The position numbers were made by a program, and so were the translations under genes. The notes beneath the pieces were generated by a model. The model searched no databases. It was not told where the DNA came from and saw nothing but the letters and a program-made list of their open reading frames with translations. A DNA stretch of 64,000 bases from Gnetum montanum (Eukaryota > Streptophyta > Gnetopsida > Gnetales > Gnetaceae), in contig MNCI01015561.1 in the NCBI GenBank assembly GCA_015680685.1, positions 530,418 to 594,417 of the forward strand, in the 5' to 3' direction. The first letter of the stretch is position 1, and every line of letters begins with the position of its first letter. Below are positions 1 to 11,898 of this stretch, piece after piece.

Positions 1-19
1 CTGCGGTTGAGTGGGGAGT

Positions 20-2336
20 TCCCCTTGCATTGTTGGAGTGGGAGGTAGTGGAACTACTGGCGTAAGAGTGGTGGATGGATTTGGAGGATGGTATGTATGT
101 GGAGCATCTCCCGAAGGAGAAGGAGTCCTTCTAAAATACTCCTGAACTTGGTAGTGATGTTGTGGAGTTGTGTGACCCATGGAGTCACTTGGAGAAACCG
201 GCTACTGCACGTAGTAGCCATAAGGATCTGGTTGCCGGTAAGGGTATTGTTGCCTCGGCGGTGGCATCCCCCATGACTGTGGGTGTTGCCACTACTGGTG
301 TTGCCCGATAGGTTGTGGTGGAGTTCCACTTGGATAGTACGTTAATGGTTGATGAAACTGCCTTGGGTTATCTTGGGGATAAGGTAACCTTTGGGTGCCT
401 ATCATTTGTTAAGTCTTGGGTTGAGTGCATACACCCTAGACTCTTGTAGATGTGAGATGATTGGACAACATCCTTTAGGATGGTCATATTGGCAAATATC
501 ACATCCATTGTCATTGTCTGTATCCGAATCCACAACCTCATCGACGATAGTCATTTTTCCCTTACCCTTGTTACGTGCAGGGTCTAAATCTCTCTGCTTT
601 TTCTTGTCATGGTCACTACTTCATTCCTCCTTAGATTCTTCTACGATTTTTAGGACAGTTTCAATTTTACTATCTAAGGAGCTCCATATTTGATCTACCT
701 TAGCCAATACTTCTATTGTTAGCTTTTGAAGCGGCAAGGTTTTTCTATTCACCAACTCTTCGAGTGGTGACTCATCCTCTTCATCGCAAAATCTCACTCC
801 CCTCTTTTGGAGGGAAGGATCACGGTTATACTCTTTCGTGCTTTCTCTTTTCCGTAGCTCCCCTTCTTCTTTAGCTACTTGCTCCAACAATTAATGAATT
901 TCATGGGATCTAAGTTCTGATAATCTCCCTTGGGCATATGTCTCAAGGGTTCTCCTAGTTTCGTACCTTAGCCCATCTACGAGATGGCGGAGTTGATCCC
1001 GTTGTGCGTAACCATGGCCTGGGCAACGATGTAGCAATGCGTAATATCGGCCCATGGCAGCATCCAAGGGTTCATGAGTGCCTTGCTTCCATCCTTGGAT
1101 CTACTTACGCAAGTTAGACACTCTAGAGTACATTTGGTATTTATCGTTGAACAACTCTAACATCGTACTCCATCTCCTAATGGTTTCCAGCTCTAAGGAC
1201 TAGTACCAACTCTCTGCTTCCTTTATGAGTGTCCTAGGAAACAACTTTAATTTCTGCCACTTGTTTTCAATATTTTGCAAGGCACAGGCATTGTGGAATG
1301 CCTGTAAATGATTCTACGGATCAACATTGTATCCCCCCTCAAATCGTGGGATGTTATTCATATCCAATCTCTTGATTTGGCTGTCTTTTTTATGCCTTTT
1401 GGGTATTCTAACTACCTCCATAATATCTAGCATACTTCAAGTGGCAAGTAGGGGTTCGTCATGATCATCTCTTTCATGACGTCTATGATGTCTACGTTAT
1501 TCCCTACTTTCCCTTCTACCATGCCTAGACTCTCTAGACTGCCCTCGTCCTCTCTCTCGACTCTCTCGTCGAGGTCTCTCATTTCGCTTCTCCTTATCCT
1601 CACCGTTATGCTCTTGATGACTGCATCCTGACGTGGAAGGAGAGGGTGAATGATGTGATGAATGGGAAGAAGAAGGAGAACCATCTCCATGATGATCTTT
1701 CTTACCTTCTCTTCTGTGACTACAACCCCGATCGTGATGACGATCTGAGTACCTGTCCTTGTCATGTGTTTTTATTCCCTCAGTGAATAGTTGGCATTCA
1801 CGAAGATCAAAACCAGGGTTTTGTATCATGAAGCGTAGGTTCTGATACCCCACCTCCTCACTATCGTTAGGAGGGGGAACATCATTTGATGGAGAACCTG
1901 TTATAAGTGGTTCACCATCTCCAATTTCGCTTAGGACGTGCGGGGCCCCTTTGCTCTTCAACAATGTATGGTGGCTCTCTTGCCTTGAGTCCCTTAAACG
2001 TTGTGTAGCTGTGGGATGGTAATCCCTTGTGTCAAAATCACCTATAACTTATTCAACATAGAGCTGTGTCATGCCTATCTGTGCAAGAGCACAGAGGAGC
2101 ATGTTGGGGACTGCATGATCTGAAGGTAACACTATGTTACCTTGCAAGTCTCTCCAGCATAGTTGTTCATCCTGATGGAGGATAAAAGTGAAATTGGGTA
2201 TATACTCATTAGGATGAATATATACCACTCGATGCTGTTGAGGAACTGACGATTCTCGGTTATGCATGTTGGACTACCGACTGTTTCTTATATGATCCCT
2301 AGGTGGTGAAGTGCTTTTGTTAGAAGAAGAAGACAT
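20..2336 (-). pseudogene. Athila-type gag polyprotein, broken
   Basis: Capsid/nucleocapsid gene of a minus-strand Ty3/gypsy element. I take the start at the ATG at 2336, about 125 bp downstream of the primer-binding site; the first codons read MSSSSNKSTSPP. From about 1390 to 900 the minus strand shows the Retrotrans_gag pattern (FHNACALQNIENKWQKLKLF, then LFNDKYQ). An acidic/basic segment follows at 890-620. A Cys-His zinc motif, CDICQYDHPKGCCP, lies near 490, and Gly/Asn/His-rich sequence near 300-50. An Arg/Ser-rich segment (1497-1700) precedes the capsid. Several stops and frame changes break the frame (2273, 2047, around 1490, 1360 and 890), so this is a relic. The family is inferred from the zinc motif and the primer-binding site. 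Protease and pol would lie left of the window. Confidence 0.65.
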
Positions 2337-2460
2337 TGTGTCTTATTCGGTGTGCTGATTAACCGTTATATAATTTTTCATTTAATTAACCCTAAGGGTT
2401 GGTTTAATCTCCCAACGATGTGGATAATTTCCTATGTTCTAGTTAGCGCACAAACACTTA

Positions 2461-2479
2461 GTCCCCAGCAACGGCGCCA
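2461..2479 (-). other. Primer-binding site of the minus-strand Athila-like element
   Basis: The minus strand reads TGGCGCCGTTGCTGGGGAC, the standard plant PBS used by many Athila-type elements (tRNA-Asp class). It lies one base from the LTR end and fixes the element's orientation. Confidence 0.85.
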
Positions 2480-2480
2480 A

Positions 2481-3055
2481 TGATGAGTGGCGAGGTACCC
2501 CTACACTCAACCATACGAATATGAGCGTTACACACGCGATCTGGTCGAACTCCGCAGACTAAGTGCCTACACACCTCATGGAACACTTAAGGTTCATCAT
2601 TCGTTGTCTTCCCAGACTTACTTGTATTTTTCACGGTTGTATGGTTAAGTAAGTCTAAGGTATATGATTTTTATGTCTTTTTTGTTTTATCTCCTATGCT
2701 AACAAGGTGAAGAGTGAAGAGACTAATTAACTAACTTTAACTAACTAACTAAGCCTTAATTATCCTAGCATCAATATTCGTTCCCACTTACCGTTCACAC
2801 CTTGAACCAATGCAACCTTGGTTACCAAACACTAGTCGTTGCTGGGATCACCAAGCATAACGCATGTGCTCGAAGTGATCGTACTAAATGCACTTAACTA
2901 TGAGAGAAGGGTTGAGAGAGATTTAATGACTAATAAAGCATTTAAATGATAAACAATAAATAACAATAATGNCGATATTGTGTACGCAATATCGCAGGGG
3001 AAGATGCAATATCGCATACGCGATATCGCTGCGGATGCGATATTGCGTCCCATCA
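2481..3055 (-). mobile_element. 5' LTR, Athila-like subfamily A1 (with internal gap)
   Basis: Read on the plus strand it begins TGATGAGTGGCGAG and ends GTCCCATCA, as does the solo LTR at 24542-25366 (825 bp). This copy is only 575 bp. The single N at 2972 sits where about 250 bp of the solo copy, including its TATA box, is absent. The U3 end (2973-3055) holds an array of GATATCGC-type palindromes. The LTR abuts interrupted gag sequence at 3056, so this element inserted into the neighbouring one. Confidence 0.8.
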
Positions 3056-3396
3056 CCTTTGTTAGAACTAGATGTTGAAGATGAAGAGGAAGATGATGAA
3101 CTAGGAGAATCACCATGGCTTCTATATCTCCCCCTATGGTCCCTTGACTTATCTCTTCTAGGTTTGGAGGAGGTCCTAGGCCTTGAGGCCCTCCTTATTC
3201 TAGGACTTGTTCCATCCCCTCTAGGGTTGTTTAAATCAATTGAACGTAGTCTTTGAATGTAGTAAGGGTCTAAATGAGCATAAGAGGCCCCTGCATTTAG
3301 TAATTCACTCCAATTCTCTTCAATATAGAACCTACCATTTTTCCTACTAGTATCCTCATCATGTGATGGATTATTGGCCCTATGTGAAGAAGACAT
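3056..3396 (-). pseudogene. gag N-terminus of an Athila-like element, cut by an insertion
   Basis: An open frame starts at the ATG at 3396 (MSSSHRANNPSHDEDTSRKN), 113 bp downstream of a decayed primer-binding site. About 113 codons remain, with an Arg-rich stretch (KPRRDKSRDHRGRYRSHG) and a long serine run near the break. Coding ends where the A1 LTR begins at 3055; residues read past that point are LTR sequence. The opening resembles the gag at 2336 in position and composition, consistent with a related subfamily. No capsid core survives. Confidence 0.6.
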
Positions 3397-3509
3397 GTTT
3401 TTAATTAATAATATCTATGACTTAAAATATTAAATTTTATTAAAAGATAAGTCGTTAATGCTTTTACAACAATTGTTTGTATTATAACTAATCTAGATAA
3501 CTAGCACCA

Positions 3510-3527
3510 TTTCCAACAACAATGCCA
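3510..3527 (-). other. Decayed primer-binding site
   Basis: The minus strand reads TGGCATTGTTGTTGGAAA, a mutated form of the TGGCGCCGTTGCTGGGGA-type PBS, one base from the LTR end at 3529. Confidence 0.6.
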
Positions 3528-3528
3528 A

Positions 3529-4549
3529 TGATGAGCAATAAGTAGTCCCGACGTCCAACCCTACGAATCACAAGCATTCACATGCAATTTGGTCAAATTC
3601 TGTGGATGGGACTAGTCTAGTATCTAGATTGTTAAGCATTGATCATAGGTCACTATCTTCTCACTTGGACTAATGGTAGTTTTTTCACGTGTGGTTTAGT
3701 CCAAAGTGAGGCATGTGATTATGATGTTATTAAGGCCTTAAACTAACATTACCAATAACATAGAAATTAATTATTCAATCTAATTAATAACAAGAAGATA
3801 AATTCTAAACTAGCCTAAGGGTGATGAGTGTTTGTTTCGAGCTTACCGTACACATCCTAAACTCACGTACACACTACTGGGATTACCAAGTATTATGCTA
3901 CTAGGTGAACCAAGCAATAACACTGCTAAGATTATCAAGCAAATATGTGTTTACACTTGAAACTAGTCGCGCTCATTTGGTCAATTGATTAACGTGCATG
4001 GAAATGTAAATATTAACTAAGTACATGAAAAGTAAATTTCATTAAAAGTAAATCTATTCTAAGTCAAAGTTCTACAATGAATATCAATCAATCTCAATCG
4101 TATTATCGTTCATGGAATGTGTCTAGGTACAATGCCACTCAAATAAGATGTTGTACAACTAACTCAAATTCATACTATAACCCCTTGTTGACTATTTGCT
4201 AAAATCATGAAATAAAACTACAAAAGTCTAGCTACTAGAATGACCAAAAGATGTCAAATATGCGGCAGGTGCTCACATATTTATAGGGAAATACATGCAT
4301 TACATTGATGGGGATGCATTGATGAGGATGCATCGACTGGGATGTGTCGACAAGGCTATGTCAATGCATCTAAGATGTGTTGCCTATTAATACATCAACA
4401 CATTTTCATCCACACATATGCGTTGATGCATCTAAGATGTGTCGACAAGGCTTTGTCGATAGAGATGCATCAACGAAGCTGCCTCGACATATCACATCTC
4501 ATTAGATACTTGGTGGGAAAACATACAACATTGTAAAGGGTGATGATCA
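3529..4549 (-). mobile_element. 5' LTR, Athila-like subfamily A2
   Basis: On the plus strand it begins TGATGAGCAATAAG, directly after the decayed PBS. The far end is placed at TGATCA (4549) by inference only. In element orientation the TATA box is CCCTATAAATATG (about 4287-4275). Upstream of it, 4290-4500 is packed with TGCATCGA, TGTCGACA and GCATCAAC words, the U3 palindrome array. The U5 half resembles A1 and A3. Confidence 0.6.
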
Positions 4550-5902
4550 ACTCTCCTTCTTTGATGAACTTCAAAGATAAGGTTCACTAACTAGGTTTAC
4601 TCACCTAGCCTTAAGACCAATTTCGTGGGTATATGCCTCTCTATACTCTTAAGGATGAGATAGGTTAAGAAAAAATATGAACTAATAATACATACACCCT
4701 TATAATATCACACCCCCTAAACAATTTACTAAATTGAATAAAAAAATTATTAAAAAAACTAACACTGCAATATATACCCCTTATAATACCCACATATATA
4801 CCCCTAAACATACAATGTATGCACCTCCTAAATGACAACTATACAAACCTATCTATAATAATTGAAAAAACAAACTAACCCTAACCCTACCACCCTTCCT
4901 CCAACCCCTGCCCCTCAACAAACAATAACACAAGCTTTTATACTCATAGAACCCAGTACCACTACCCCTTTGTACTTCCTATGTAGTTACTGTGTTACTA
5001 CCCTTGAAGCATGTCATACACAGACTTTTTCCTTTAAAAAAATCATTACAAACAATACCCTAGCCTAGGCAACCTACAAAATTCAAATACAATAATATTA
5101 CAAACTTTTCTAGATTTATGGTATGAATGCATAAGCATGTATTGAGCTAATCATAAAGAAAGACCTAACTAAAATCGCCTAATGTTTACAAGAAGGAAGA
5201 GCCATGATCTTGTGTTAAGTCTCAACCCATTTGTTAACATTCTACTACATTCTTGAGCATAGGTCGTTGGCCAATTAAGTAGTTCACATAACTTTATGCT
5301 CACAAGTGTTGGCTACCTCCTTTGCCCTTCGTATTTAGTTGCTATGTTGCTTTAATCCTTAAAAAATTGCTTTTGTTTAGGGATCTCAAACTAAAAAAAC
5401 AAACAACAATTAAAAAGTTTAAACTACATCAAATCATCAACATAGAAGAAAGAGTTTAAAGAAAAACCCTAATAGTTTTATGATGCCTTTTTATTTTCAT
5501 CCTTACAACTAATCCTAAAAACCCTTCCTTGTCCTTGCTCTCGTTTAGAAGTGTCTTCATAGATTTTTACTTCTTACTAAAGAATTTCTTGTAATTCTAT
5601 TGCTTGCTCAACAACTATTTATTCAACCTTAAGCCATCTACTCCCTAACTTGGATCTTACCTTTCTTAGATCAATATACGCCTTGGAATCAAACTTATGA
5701 TTTGCAAATTATAAGTTTCATACTCTAACCAACTAAGTAATGTCTTACTAATAAAAAAATGTAATAATAAGTAAAATGTAGAGTACTTCACATTATAAGT
5801 ATTAAGGAGAGGCAAAACTCGAAAACAACAAGGCTTCAATATGCATATTTAAGTGTACATCTTTACAATTGATATAAAGAGTATTGGCTTGATAAGCCCA
5901 AG
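4550..5902. other. AT-rich intergenic DNA, no gene seen
   Basis: Low-complexity AT-rich sequence. Short open frames such as 4862-5068 show no family resemblance. CTAACCCTAACCCTACC at about 4876 is too short to be a telomeric array. Confidence 0.6.
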
Positions 5903-6205
5903 TCAGAAGTTTAATTTTGTTGGATAGCATTAAGTTATAAATTTTTTCAAAAAATTGTAAAAGGAATTCTGAAACATGTTTGATGAATCCAAGAGGTCTT
6001 AGATGACAAAAATAAAAAAATTCAATTTCAGTTTCAGTTTTAGATATTGAAAAAAAGGGGAAAGCTTAATGAATTTTAACATACATTCGCTAAGATCCTC
6101 TTGGATTTGTCAAACTAACCACATTTATTTTAGAATTCCTTTTACAAAAATTTTTTATTCATAACTTAGCATTGTCCACTAGAGTCAAACTTGTGACTTA
6201 GGTTT
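5903..6205. repeat. Imperfect fold-back element
   Basis: The left arm (about 5903-6005) and the reverse complement of the right arm (about 6092-6205) share blocks such as GTAAAAGGAATTCT, AATCCAAGAGG and GCTAAGTTAT/GCATTAAGTTAT. The arms are about 100 bp with a spacer of about 85 bp. This is consistent with a decayed MITE; no terminal target duplication was identified. Confidence 0.5.
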
Positions 6206-7159
6206 TCTATACCAAAAGTTTTACCATTAAACTAACTTGTGACCTAGAATCGAAGCTATAACTTCGATTAATGAAGAAGATAGTTCCTATTTTAACTACC
6301 TTTATATCACATTTTATATAGATTTGTTAACTTTCATTATTCATTTATGAACTTAAAATAGCAAATGGATTTGAGGTTGGAATAGAAAGTTACAATGAAA
6401 TAGAAATCTCTGAAAGGGTAGATGCATCAAAAAATAGAAGTACATATTATAGTTCATTGTTGCTTTATCATAAGGAAGCCCCTCCTTTGAAAACTTGTAT
6501 CATTAACTATATACAACTTATCAATATTATTTTTGATCTTTAATCTAACATTATCTTATTGAATGAGGATAGATGATCACGGATTTGCATTGTTACTTTC
6601 TTCTTTGTATCCAATTAAAGTAGAGTTTAAGGTCTTTAGTCTTTATAGACCACTTTGACCCTAAGTTTTTAAACCACACAATTATCACATTTTAAACTGT
6701 TCTTGGTGGGGTGTAGCAATCATGTCATCTCTTATTTGAATTGTGCCACTATTTTTGTTTCAAGAACTGTTTGGAGGAATCTTTGATTTTGTAACGACTA
6801 TTTGAAAAAGGGATGAACAAGCTTGTAATTCCTATTGCTTTAGTCTTAGAAGTCACGTAATCATGCACGAACATGAAGAAAGAACCAATGATACAGAAAA
6901 CAAGGCAATGGGTAACAATTTTCATAGTGACAAACAACTCTTTTATCCTTGGAAATCCATGATCCACCCTGAATCAATCTTAGAACCCACTTGATAACAC
7001 TGATCTTAACCCTTTTCGGTGGCCCAAGGTTGGTTGAAGCAAAGAGTAGATATCTAACCCACCTTACTTCCTGTGACCTCAGATTCTTGCAAACCTCGTA
7101 TAAGTTTTGAGAAATCAAAAGAGCTAGCGCATGTATCAACGACGTTGTGACGTCAAACC
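6206..7159. other. Intergenic DNA, no gene supported
   Basis: Two overlapping minus-strand open frames (6749-6967 and 6861-7139) look like one frame with a shift, but I recognise no domain in them. Nothing else stands out. Confidence 0.5.
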
Positions 7160-7245
7160 GTCGCCCTGGTGTGGCCGTTCAGAGTCTAGAACCTGCGTGG
7201 GGGCGGGTTCGAACCCTGTACGGGTCATGATAGGTATGACCCGTG
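7160..7245 (+). other. tRNA-like segment with pol III B-box, possible SINE head
   Basis: GGTTCGAACCC (7206-7216) matches the B-box consensus. A weak A-box-like TGGTGTGGCCG lies about 40 bp upstream. GGGTCAT and ATGACCC form a small stem just downstream (7223-7243). No complete tRNA fold can be drawn, so this is at most a tRNA-derived remnant. Confidence 0.3.
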
Positions 7246-8984
7246 AATAGAAAAGATAAAGGCAAAAGGCAAAGTAAGTAAATCAAGGTCAGGTTTTCCC
7301 AAATGATGAGTGCATTAATGATAATAAGACAAGGCGATAGTAGTAGGGCCTGTTAACGTAATACTAATAAATGGAGGAGGTTGGCCAAAATTGGTTTTGG
7401 GGGAGGGGAAAGTGGTCATGGCGAGCCACGATGATGATGATGATTATGATGAAGTTGGCGGGTCCCACCAATTGTGCGCACAAACACATGCCGGGTAAGC
7501 AATAATACGAAAAATACACGCTCCCTTGACTTTGTCGACATATCAGGGCGTGTCAACGTCAGCCTATCAAGTATCCGAGGCCAATAACAAATGCCGTGTA
7601 AGTCATAGCTCCTCCGACAACATTATTATTTACGCTCCGCGACCATGGGCTTTTTAATGCTTGCCGTCGTTGCCCCCACGATTTAAATCATACCTTTCAA
7701 AAAAAATCCTTATTCGCGACCGACGCGATAACTGCTGTCGGTTTGGAAAAGCCGGCTGGCTGGCTGGCTGGCCAATGCCAATTTTTCTGCGTACGTGGGA
7801 AATTAATTTGCGCGGCAAAACTTGGTTTTGCGCGACGTTCGTAAACCCGCTTTAGAACATGGACGCACGCGTGTCAAAAGTTTTGGTTTGGTAAGCCTCT
7901 TGCATTTTCGTATGCCTCTCTACATGTTGATGGCGTTGTTTTGTGAAGCATGTACGTGTACGAGGAGGAGGAGGAGCCCATTTGTATGGCTACGAAGATG
8001 CTTACGCATTGTATCTAGACAGACAGCCCTGGTCTTCAAAGTCTTGGACATTCGTTACTTGGTTGGTTGCTCGGTCGGTGGGTGAGGTGCTCAACTTATT
8101 CTTTGCTATATATTAAAGGCCTCTGTGCGTAAAGAATTGTACCTAAGAGTTGTAGTGGACATTGTCAATGGGGTATGGGAGAGGGTAACAATTGTGAAGG
8201 AGAGAGGAGAGGATATGGGACTCTCAGCAATGGTAGGTAAAGTCGTTAAAATTATACTCTATAGTGTTGATGTGAGTTATAAACTTCTATAAATCTTGAG
8301 ATATACTTATGTTTCACTTATTTCAAATACCCAATAGCATTAATGTAATGTTTAAAATGGCTAGCATTTCATAAGCATGAGCATCTAATTTTTATTGGTT
8401 TTTTTAAGAGGCTAAGTGATAAAGATATGGGGTATCATGAATTGATTGTATCGCATTGGATAGTCTTTTGATGGTTAAGCCAATGAATTGTAACATTGAT
8501 TTATTGGGGTACTTATCAATCTTTGGAATTTGAATTATATGACTATATGGAAAAATATTTTGTAGAACTTAGATAGAACATTATAACTCACTACTACTCA
8601 TTAGAATGAAACTCATAACTTAAGGTTTACAAATTAAAAGTCTTACCACTAGGCAAAAACCTCGTTGTTCCTATTACATGGTGCCTTTATCATAATAATA
8701 TAGACCAAACCAAAACATGGACTAATCCATTAAGTTAGCTGAGTGAAGGATTCAATATTAACTTTCTACCCCATTTAGCATGTGTCTCAACCACTGGGAT
8801 TGGACATGTATCTTGTAAAACCACAAGTTATATGCTTTAAGCAAGTGAGCTATGTCTATTTGACTGAAATTAATGAGAGATGGCTCAATTGATTATCTCA
8901 TTGTCTAACAAGTACCATGTAGGCAAAAAGGTTCCAAGTTTGAGTTCCACTTGAGATACTTTATGTTATATCATCAATGGTAAG

Positions 8985-9468
8985 ACTCTTGATTTGAAAA
9001 GTTCCAAGTCATGGGTTCAATTTTGGTAGGCAATGTTGAGTTATGAAGTTCTAATCAAACTACATTATAATTATTGTTGTAGGGTTTCAAACCACCCTAC
9101 CCCACCACCCACCCCCACACACCACAACCACCCCTTCTACCCCTGCCCACACCACCACACCCCCCCCCCCCCCCCCCCCCAAAAAAAAACAAAAACTTCC
9201 CTTCTTCTACTTTTATGTTATACCTAAGTTCTATTAATTTATCATGTTTGCTATATTTCCTAGAAAACCAAGCTCCAACATTGGCCCCCATCAAAATATG
9301 AATGCCTGAAAAACCTAGTAAAACACTAACCTTGACTAACTTGAACACATACTTTATTGGTCAACAAGCCCATAAATTTGAAAACCTAGTGGTAAGACTC
9401 TTGATTTGAAAGCTCCAAGTCATGGGATTGATTTTGGTGGGCAACATTGAGTTATAAAAGTCTAATTA
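8985..9468 (+). repeat. Two diverged copies of a dispersed repeat
   Basis: Copies at about 8985-9060 and 9393-9468 share AAGTCATGGG, TTTTGGT(A/G)GGCAA and TTGAGTTAT(G/A)A. The second half resembles the arms of the fold-back at 5903-6205, suggesting one MITE-like family. Confidence 0.45.
9160..9189 (+). repeat. Homopolymer run C21-A9
   Basis: Twenty-one consecutive C at 9160-9180 followed by nine A. The open frames on both strands here are composition artefacts. Run length is likely unreliable. Confidence 0.9.
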
Positions 9469-10800
9469 GAGTATATATCTTAGGGTGTACCTATATTAAA
9501 CCTCGATATATATAGTTCAATTAGAACTTTATGATGATTAGCTCATAGAGGCTTGTACTCAAAGGTGCCAAATTCAAAGCTTAGTACTAGCATAGTTCTA
9601 CCAACCTAAGAACATGTCCTAGGCAAAGTTTACTCACCATTAACATTTTTTAAACTTTTTTGAAAAAAAAATAGAACAAAAACTTAAAAGCACACAAGAA
9701 GTAGTTATAAGTAAAACGTACACTTTATTGGATCACATCCAATAAAGCAATGATTAATTATCATAGAGTTGTTTAAATTAAGCAATGATGAGTCACCAAA
9801 GGTACAGATATTTATCGTAATTATTGAACTTTACAGCTTGTCCATCATGTTAAATTTCAATAACTTGAGGGTTGAGGGTTCTCAAGCCGTTGATAACAAA
9901 TGCTACATTGCGATGTGTGTTAGGGCGGGTTGGACAAAAGGGGACACTCCGGTTTTGTTTTTATCTTTTCTTTGTTTTTTCTTCAGAGAATCCAAGTGTA
10001 GACCCAAAATAAAACACGAAAAGATTGTTGGCTATTCACATGGCCTGTTATAATGTACGCGTAAAGGTTTATAAAGTGAGAGAATAGTCGAGTACAGCTC
10101 CGTTAGAGCAATGTAGAGTTACCTTGTGCTGTATGGCATACACGTTTGATAGTAACACGCATTTACGAATGGAGTAGAGAGATGCCATGTCATGCATAAG
10201 TTGATAAGATGCCATGCTAATAAGCCAATCCCGTAGTGCCCACACTGCACTGCACTAATTTTAGGACATGTTTGAAAAAGTAAACACCAGCCTCCACCAC
10301 CAGCCCGGATCTGCCATGATGTTGGCTCACGCCAAAATTCTAAATGAAAAAATAAAAATAAAGAATAAAAAGCCGAATCGCAAGGAGAAGGGAAATTATT
10401 ACGGGCCGAGATCCAAAACAGCCCCAAACATTTGTCGTAACTCGTGATTTCTTTCCTTGTGGCCTGTCTGCGGCCAGCAACAGAGGTACGCGCTTTTGTT
10501 TACGTTTTTTGTGTCTGTCTGCCGTTGTGTTGCCGCCATTGCTACACTTTCGTTCTCTTGTAGTATCTGTACTTTGCTTTTCTGCTGCTACATTTGTCAT
10601 GGATCTAGCTAGCTAGCTAGGGCCAGGCAATGTCGCATTTTCAAGGCATATATCGTTACTTTTGTGTTTGTGTGCTATAGTTTTTTTAAGGATTCCGCTT
10701 GGTTGATTGTCAATCATTCCATTTTCTGATCTCCTTTTTGCTTCGCATTTAAGCGTGATCTGTTAATCTCGACGTAAGGAAGCCATTGTTGTAGCTTTAC

Positions 10801-11898
10801 ACAAGCAAAGGGAGCGTATATATATGTATATATATGTATATATTTGAGTGTACATGCTGTTTGTGTATGGTGCGCTTTTTTGATATCAGATAAAGAGCGG
10901 CCAAGAGTGTGTGCTTGTGTTAATGGTAATGGTAATGCTGCTGCTGATGATTTTGCGATTCCATTTTTGCATTGCGGGACCAGCATTGCCGCTCCGCCAT
11001 CATTTAGTCTGTACCTCGGCTCTTGACTTTGTCTCGTGCATGGATTTCTTGGCAATCATGAAAGAATTCTCTCTTCCTTGCCTTTGATTCCATTATTCCG
11101 TGGTTTGCTGCTTCTCCGCTTCCGCCTACAGTGATCTTAGATTTACGCTTTCGATTTTGAAGCAGGATCACTTTATCTTTAGGTGCGGATTTTAATTCAA
11201 AGGAGGCTCCCTGTGTCCTTTTCGGCTACGTTTAAAGGACCTGAATTTCGCCTTTGCTCGGAATCTTTCTTTGTTATCCGGTGTTACTCCTCGTTTTCTT
11301 TGTTTTTGGCTTGAAAGGCCTTCCGTTTTTGAGTTGTTTCGAAGCGATTATGAGAAATCTGAGATGAGAAAACGAACGCGTTGTGTCCCTCTGTGTACCT
11401 CATTCGCTATTGAGGAGGAGGTGAGAAACTTGTTGCGGCTTTGATTTGCATGTTTTATTATCCCCTGCGGCCTCTTCTTGTCTCTATTTTGGTTTTCTTG
11501 CGCTTTTACACTGCATTTTCGAGTGAAAACAGTCGATTAGATTTTGCCATTTCGTCTATTCTTGGATCAAAATTGTACACACTGCGCCAATTAATGCGCC
11601 AGCTGGCTTCGGTGTATGACAACGGTTATTTTACAGGCAGGGATTATATGAATGCAAAGTCGGATCCACGCCTGGTTACGAAGAAGAAACATATCTGAAT
11701 TTTAAACAAAGTAATTAAATTTCAACTCTTCTCCTGTCACTTAGATTCTAGGGATTCAGGGGTTTGTAGCCCTGAGATAGCCGACTGAAGCCAAATGTGG
11801 AGAATCCTGGAGAGCTACATTTGAGTCATATGGTTACATCTTCTTGGAAGGTTGCGGGGTAGAATTCTACTTGTAGTGTGCAATCTTATCAGTGAGTA
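10801..11898 (+). promoter_or_regulatory. Probable promoter and 5' leader of the ELMO gene
   Basis: A TA-rich tract with GTATATATAT repeats lies at 10816-10850. After it the sequence becomes more GC- and CpG-rich up to about 11420, as expected for a plant 5' UTR. A plausible 5'-UTR intron runs from GAG|GTGAGA (about 11420) to TTATCAG (about 11892), placing the splice acceptor just before the start codon. The transcription start is not determined. Confidence 0.4.

Larger units (their letters stand above)
7246..10800. other. Intergenic DNA with microsatellites
   Basis: Contains short simple repeats: GATGAT (about 7430), GGCTGGCTGGCTGGCTGG (about 7755), GAGGAGGAGGAG (about 7963), and GCTAGCTAGCTAG (about 10605). 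The stretch 7480-8070 is richer in CpG than its surroundings, but no gene is supported. Confidence 0.5.

Noticed and set aside
4870-4895. CTAACCCTAACCC as interstitial telomere repeat
   Set aside because: Only two units, not the plant CCCTAAA phase, inside Pro/Thr-coding-like low-complexity sequence.
6749-7139. Overlapping minus-strand ORFs that could be one frameshifted gene
   Set aside because: No recognisable domain, no splice logic and no repeat in the window to compare with.
9033-9348. Pro-rich (+) and Gly-rich (-) ORFs
   Set aside because: Both are products of the C21-A9 run and neighbouring CCCACAC-rich sequence.
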